From positions 1 through 42,622 of the forward strand of contig CAJTLU010000021.1 in NCBI GenBank assembly GCA_910577175.1: a DNA stretch of 42,622 nt. Direction: 5' to 3'. A model generated the notes under the pieces. The model had not been told where the DNA came from and did no database searches. It was given only the letters and a program-made list of their open reading frames with translations. Origin of the DNA: an uncultured Lachnospiraceae bacterium. Its GTDB lineage: Bacteria; Bacillota; Clostridia; Lachnospirales; Lachnospiraceae. The translations under genes were made by a program, and so were the position numbers. Shown in pieces: positions 40,432 through 42,622 of this stretch (positions within the stretch are counted from its first letter, which is position 1; the number at the start of each line of letters is the position of its first letter).

Positions 40432-41820
40432 CTAAAATGCAAGCTTTTCCTCAAAATATGCCTTTAAATCCTCAATTTTTACACGCTCCTGCTCCATCGA
40501 ATCACGGTCACGAACTGTTACCGCGCCGTCATTTTCGGAGTCAAAATCATAGGTAACACAGAACGGCGTACCGATTTCGTCCTGTCTTCTGTAGCGCTTA
40601 CCGATATTGCCGCGGTCGTCGTATTCACAGTTATAATACTTCGAAAGCTCTGCATAAATCTTATCTGCGCCCTCTGCTAACTTTTTCGAAAGCGGAAGCA
40701 CGCCGATTTTTACCGGAGCTAACGCCGGGTGGAAATGAAGCACGGTCCTGACATCTCCCTCCCCGAGCTCCTCTTCATCGTATGCGCTGCAAAGGAAAGC
40801 AAGCGTAACACGGTCGGCGCCAAGAGACGGCTCTACCACATAAGGGATATAACGCTCTCCCTTCTCATCATCGAAATAAGACATATCCTCTTTGGATACA
40901 TTCTGGTGCTGCGTCAGGTCATAATCGGTCCGGTCCGCAATGCCCCAGAGCTCACCCCAGCCAAACGGGAACAGGAACTCGATGTCGGTCGTTCCCTTGC
41001 TGTAAAAGCAAAGCTCCTCCGGGGAATGGTCACGCGCACGCATCTCCTCGTCCTTCATGCCAAGAGACTTCAGCCAGTCGATACAGAACTGCCTCCAGTA
41101 CCGGAACCAGTCGAGGTCCGTTCCCGGCTCACAGAAAAACTCCAGCTCCATCTGCTCGAACTCTCTGGTACGGAATGTAAAATTACCCGGTGTAATCTCG
41201 TTCCGGAACGCCTTTCCTATTTGGCCGATACCGAACGGAATCTTTTTACGGGAGGTTCTCTGTACATTCTTAAAGTTTACGAAAATACCCTGCGCGGTCT
41301 CCGGACGAAGGTATACGGTATTCTTTGCGTCTTCGGTAACGCCCTGGAACGTCTTGAACATCAGGTTAAACTGACGGATATCGGTAAAATTCCGCTTGCC
41401 GCAGCTCGGACAGCAGATTTCATGCTCCTTTACATAAGCTGCCATCTCTTCGTTGCTCCAGCCGTCTACAGAGCCCTCAAAGGTAATGCCGTTCTCTGCT
41501 GCGTAGTCTTCAATCAGCTTATCCGCACGGAAACGCTCCTTACACTCCTTACAGTCCATCAGAGGGTCGGAAAAACCGGCAAGGTGACCCGAAGCTACCC
41601 AGGTCTGCGGATTCATTAAAATTGCGCAGTCCACGCCGACATTATACGGATTCTCCTGGACGAATTTTTTCCACCATGCCTTCTTTACGTTGTTTTTCAG
41701 CTCAACGCCAAGATTGCCGTAATCCCATGTATTCGCAAGCCCGCCGTAGATTTCGGAGCCCGGGTATACAAATCCCCTGGATTTTGCAAGCGCAATTACC
41801 TTTTCCATCGTTTTTTCCAT
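40432..41820 (-). CDS. glyS: Glycyl-tRNA synthetase, single-chain type
   Basis: 462 residues. Class II core: SRGFVYPGSEIYGGLANTWD, SGHLAGFSDPLMDCKECKER and CCPSCGKRNFTDIRQFNLMF (zinc-binding cysteines), VYLRPETAQGIFVNFKNV (motif 2), IPFGIGQIGKAFRNEITPGN and motif 3 SLGADRVTLAFL, then the anticodon-binding domain (VKIGVLPLSKK, DDRGNIGKRYRRQDEIGTPF). It is the alpha2 type (GlyQS) rather than the alpha2beta2 GlyQ/GlyS type. It starts at ATG 41820 behind AAGGAGG. The frame extends upstream only because the tRNA-Leu sequence lacks stops. No T-box is present in the 61-base gap to tRNA-Leu. Confidence 0.96.
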   Translation of the reverse strand: MEKTMEKVIALAKSRGFVYPGSEIYGGLANTWDYGNLGVELKNNVKKAWWKKFVQENPYNVGVDCAILMNPQTWVASGHLAGFSDPLMDCKECKERFRADKLIEDYAAENGITFEGSVDGWSNEEMAAYVKEHEICCPSCGKRNFTDIRQFNLMFKTFQGVTEDAKNTVYLRPETAQGIFVNFKNVQRTSRKKIPFGIGQIGKAFRNEITPGNFTFRTREFEQMELEFFCEPGTDLDWFRYWRQFCIDWLKSLGMKDEEMRARDHSPEELCFYSKGTTDIEFLFPFGWGELWGIADRTDYDLTQHQNVSKEDMSYFDDEKGERYIPYVVEPSLGADRVTLAFLCSAYDEEELGEGDVRTVLHFHPALAPVKIGVLPLSKKLAEGADKIYAELSKYYNCEYDDRGNIGKRYRRQDEIGTPFCVTYDFDSENDGAVTVRDRDSMEQERVKIEDLKAYFEEKLAF

Positions 41821-41881
41821 TTCGTATATCCTCCTTTTCGTTTTCCATAGGCATCCAGACAGGTAAGCTATGGTAATTGAC

Positions 41882-41961
<80 letters not shown>

Positions 41962-41986
41962 AAATAACAGGAAACTCCTGAAAGAA

Positions 41987-42069
41987 GCTTCATAGAATGC
42001 CCTTCCTGCATGGATGTGACACGGTAGTTCCTATGAAGCAAAGAAAGCAAGGCAGATTCTCTCCTTGCT
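41987..42069 (-). other. Structured spacer between tRNA-Lys and tRNA-Leu
   Basis: AGCAAGG/CCTTGCT (42046-42052 with 42063-42069) makes a terminator-like hairpin followed on the minus strand by TTCTTTG, just after tRNA-Lys. A second 9-base-pair stem GCTTCATAG/CTATGAAGC (41987-41995 with 42031-42039) lies before tRNA-Leu. It may separate the array into transcription units or serve processing. Confidence 0.5.
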
Positions 42070-42074
42070 TCTTA

Positions 42075-42147
42075 TGAGCCACGCGGGACTCGAACCCGCG
42101 ACACCTTGATTAAAAGTCAAGTGCTCTACCACCTGAGCTAGTAGCCC
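42075..42147 (-). tRNA. tRNA-Lys (UUU)
   Basis: Acceptor GGGCTAC with G-U pairs to GTGGCTC, anticodon stem-loop CTTGA-CTTTTAA-TCAAG (anticodon TTT), T-arm GCGGGTTCGAGTCCCGC. 73 bases without CCA. Confidence 0.95.
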
Positions 42148-42219
42148 ATCACCGGCTGCTCCGTTAAAACACTGCCCGGAACAAAACCGTCCGACAGACC
42201 GCACACGGCAGACCGTCTA

Positions 42220-42291
42220 CTGGGCTAGCTGGATTCGAACCAGCGGATGCAGGGATCAAAACCCTGAGCCTTACCACTTGGCGATAGCCCA
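42220..42291 (-). tRNA. tRNA-Gln (UUG)
   Basis: Acceptor TGGGCTA/TAGCCCA, anticodon stem-loop CAGGG-TTTTGAT-CCCTG (anticodon TTG), T-arm GCTGGTTCGAATCCAGC, discriminator G. CCA not encoded. Confidence 0.95.
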
Positions 42292-42363
42292 CTACACTGC
42301 AGGGAACGTAAAAATTCCCGATAGTGAAGAAAAAAGCCTGTTGCTCACGCAATAGACTTTTAA

Positions 42364-42438
42364 GGTGGATACAGGGATTCGAACCCTGGGCCTCCAGAGC
42401 CACAATCTGGCGCGCTAACCAACTGCGCTATACCCACC
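42364..42438 (-). tRNA. tRNA-His (GUG)
   Basis: Acceptor GTGGGTA/TATCCAC with the extra 5' G and discriminator C typical of tRNA-His, anticodon stem-loop CCAGA-TTGTGGC-TCTGG (anticodon GTG), T-arm CAGGGTTCGAATCCCTG. Confidence 0.95.
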
Positions 42439-42453
42439 ATATATAAACAACAG

Positions 42454-42527
<74 letters not shown>

Positions 42528-42567
42528 AAAATAAAAAGCGCCGCCGAAAATGCAGCGCATTTTCAAG

Positions 42568-42622
42568 AGCGGGTGATGGGAATCGAACCCACGTATCTAG
42601 CTTGGAAGGCTAGTGTTCTACC
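42568..42622 (-). tRNA. tRNA-Gly (UCC), partial at window edge
   Basis: The 3' two thirds are inside the window: anticodon stem-loop CTAGC-CTTCCAA-GCTAG (anticodon TCC), T-arm GTGGGTTCGATTCCCAT and 3' acceptor strand CACCCGC with discriminator T. Confidence 0.9.

Noticed and set aside
40729..41619. 296-codon plus-strand frame
   Set aside because: Antisense to glyS, whose motifs are complete.

Overview
The window looks like chromosomal DNA of a low-to-mid GC Gram-positive anaerobe, most likely a gut Clostridia of the Lachnospiraceae type. Reasons: strong AGGAGG ribosome binding sites, canonical TTGACA/TATAAT promoters, a GerMN (spore germination type) lipoprotein, pyruvate phosphate dikinase, a single-chain glycyl-tRNA synthetase, riboswitch-controlled ECF vitamin transporters, and InlB-repeat/BspA-type surface proteins. 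I have not identified the species.

Layout. (1) 1-4673, minus: comEA, an OmpR/PhoR-type two-component pair, a GerMN lipoprotein and the 5' part of comEC. The comEC reading frame stops resembling the family inside its most conserved motif about 55 bases from the window edge. (2) 4830-9977: small accessory genes (DMT transporter, YciI-like, NADAR, flavin-binding stress protein, XRE regulator, DUF4180), then ribU under an FMN riboswitch with a clear terminator. (3) 10557-13444: an orphan secreted protein, a CNNM/CorC-type membrane protein and a TIGR01906-type membrane protein. (4) 13511-17120: a heterodimeric ABC exporter whose two subunits show the expected asymmetry (one degenerate and one consensus ATPase site). 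(5) 17246-21838: a thiamine operon, thiC-thiW-thiM-thiE-thiD, behind a TPP riboswitch with a terminator. It makes HMP de novo through ThiC but appears to salvage thiazole through ThiW and ThiM. The 130-base thiC-thiW gap can fold into a closed structure with a possible pseudoknot that I cannot match to a known class.

(6) 21877-26571: MIF-like tautomerase, DUF2625 protein, SIMPL protein, HelD-like RNA polymerase helicase and a small membrane protein. Two of these genes share a duplicated 70-base promoter/leader. A 43-codon GNAT-like remnant lies here. (7) 26683-30928: a divergent AraC regulator and GH2 beta-galactosidase. The lacZ gene is coupled (ATGA) to a lipoprotein gene that breaks off after about 45 codons against the 3' end of an aminoglycoside 6-adenylyltransferase gene, suggesting a recombination or transfer boundary. 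(8) 32085-36039: a three-gene operon of a small membrane protein, a large zinc-ribbon/TM/InlB-repeat/BspA-LRR protein and a lipoprotein. This is the least conventional protein-coding system in the window. (9) 36539-42622: a terpenoid-cyclase-fold-like protein, ppdK, glyS and a six-gene tRNA array (Leu, Lys, Gln, His, Arg, partial Gly), all minus except the first.

I see no complete transposase, integrase, phage module, rRNA or CRISPR array. The best candidates for something undescribed are the thiC-thiW leader RNA and the zinc-ribbon/InlB/BspA operon.
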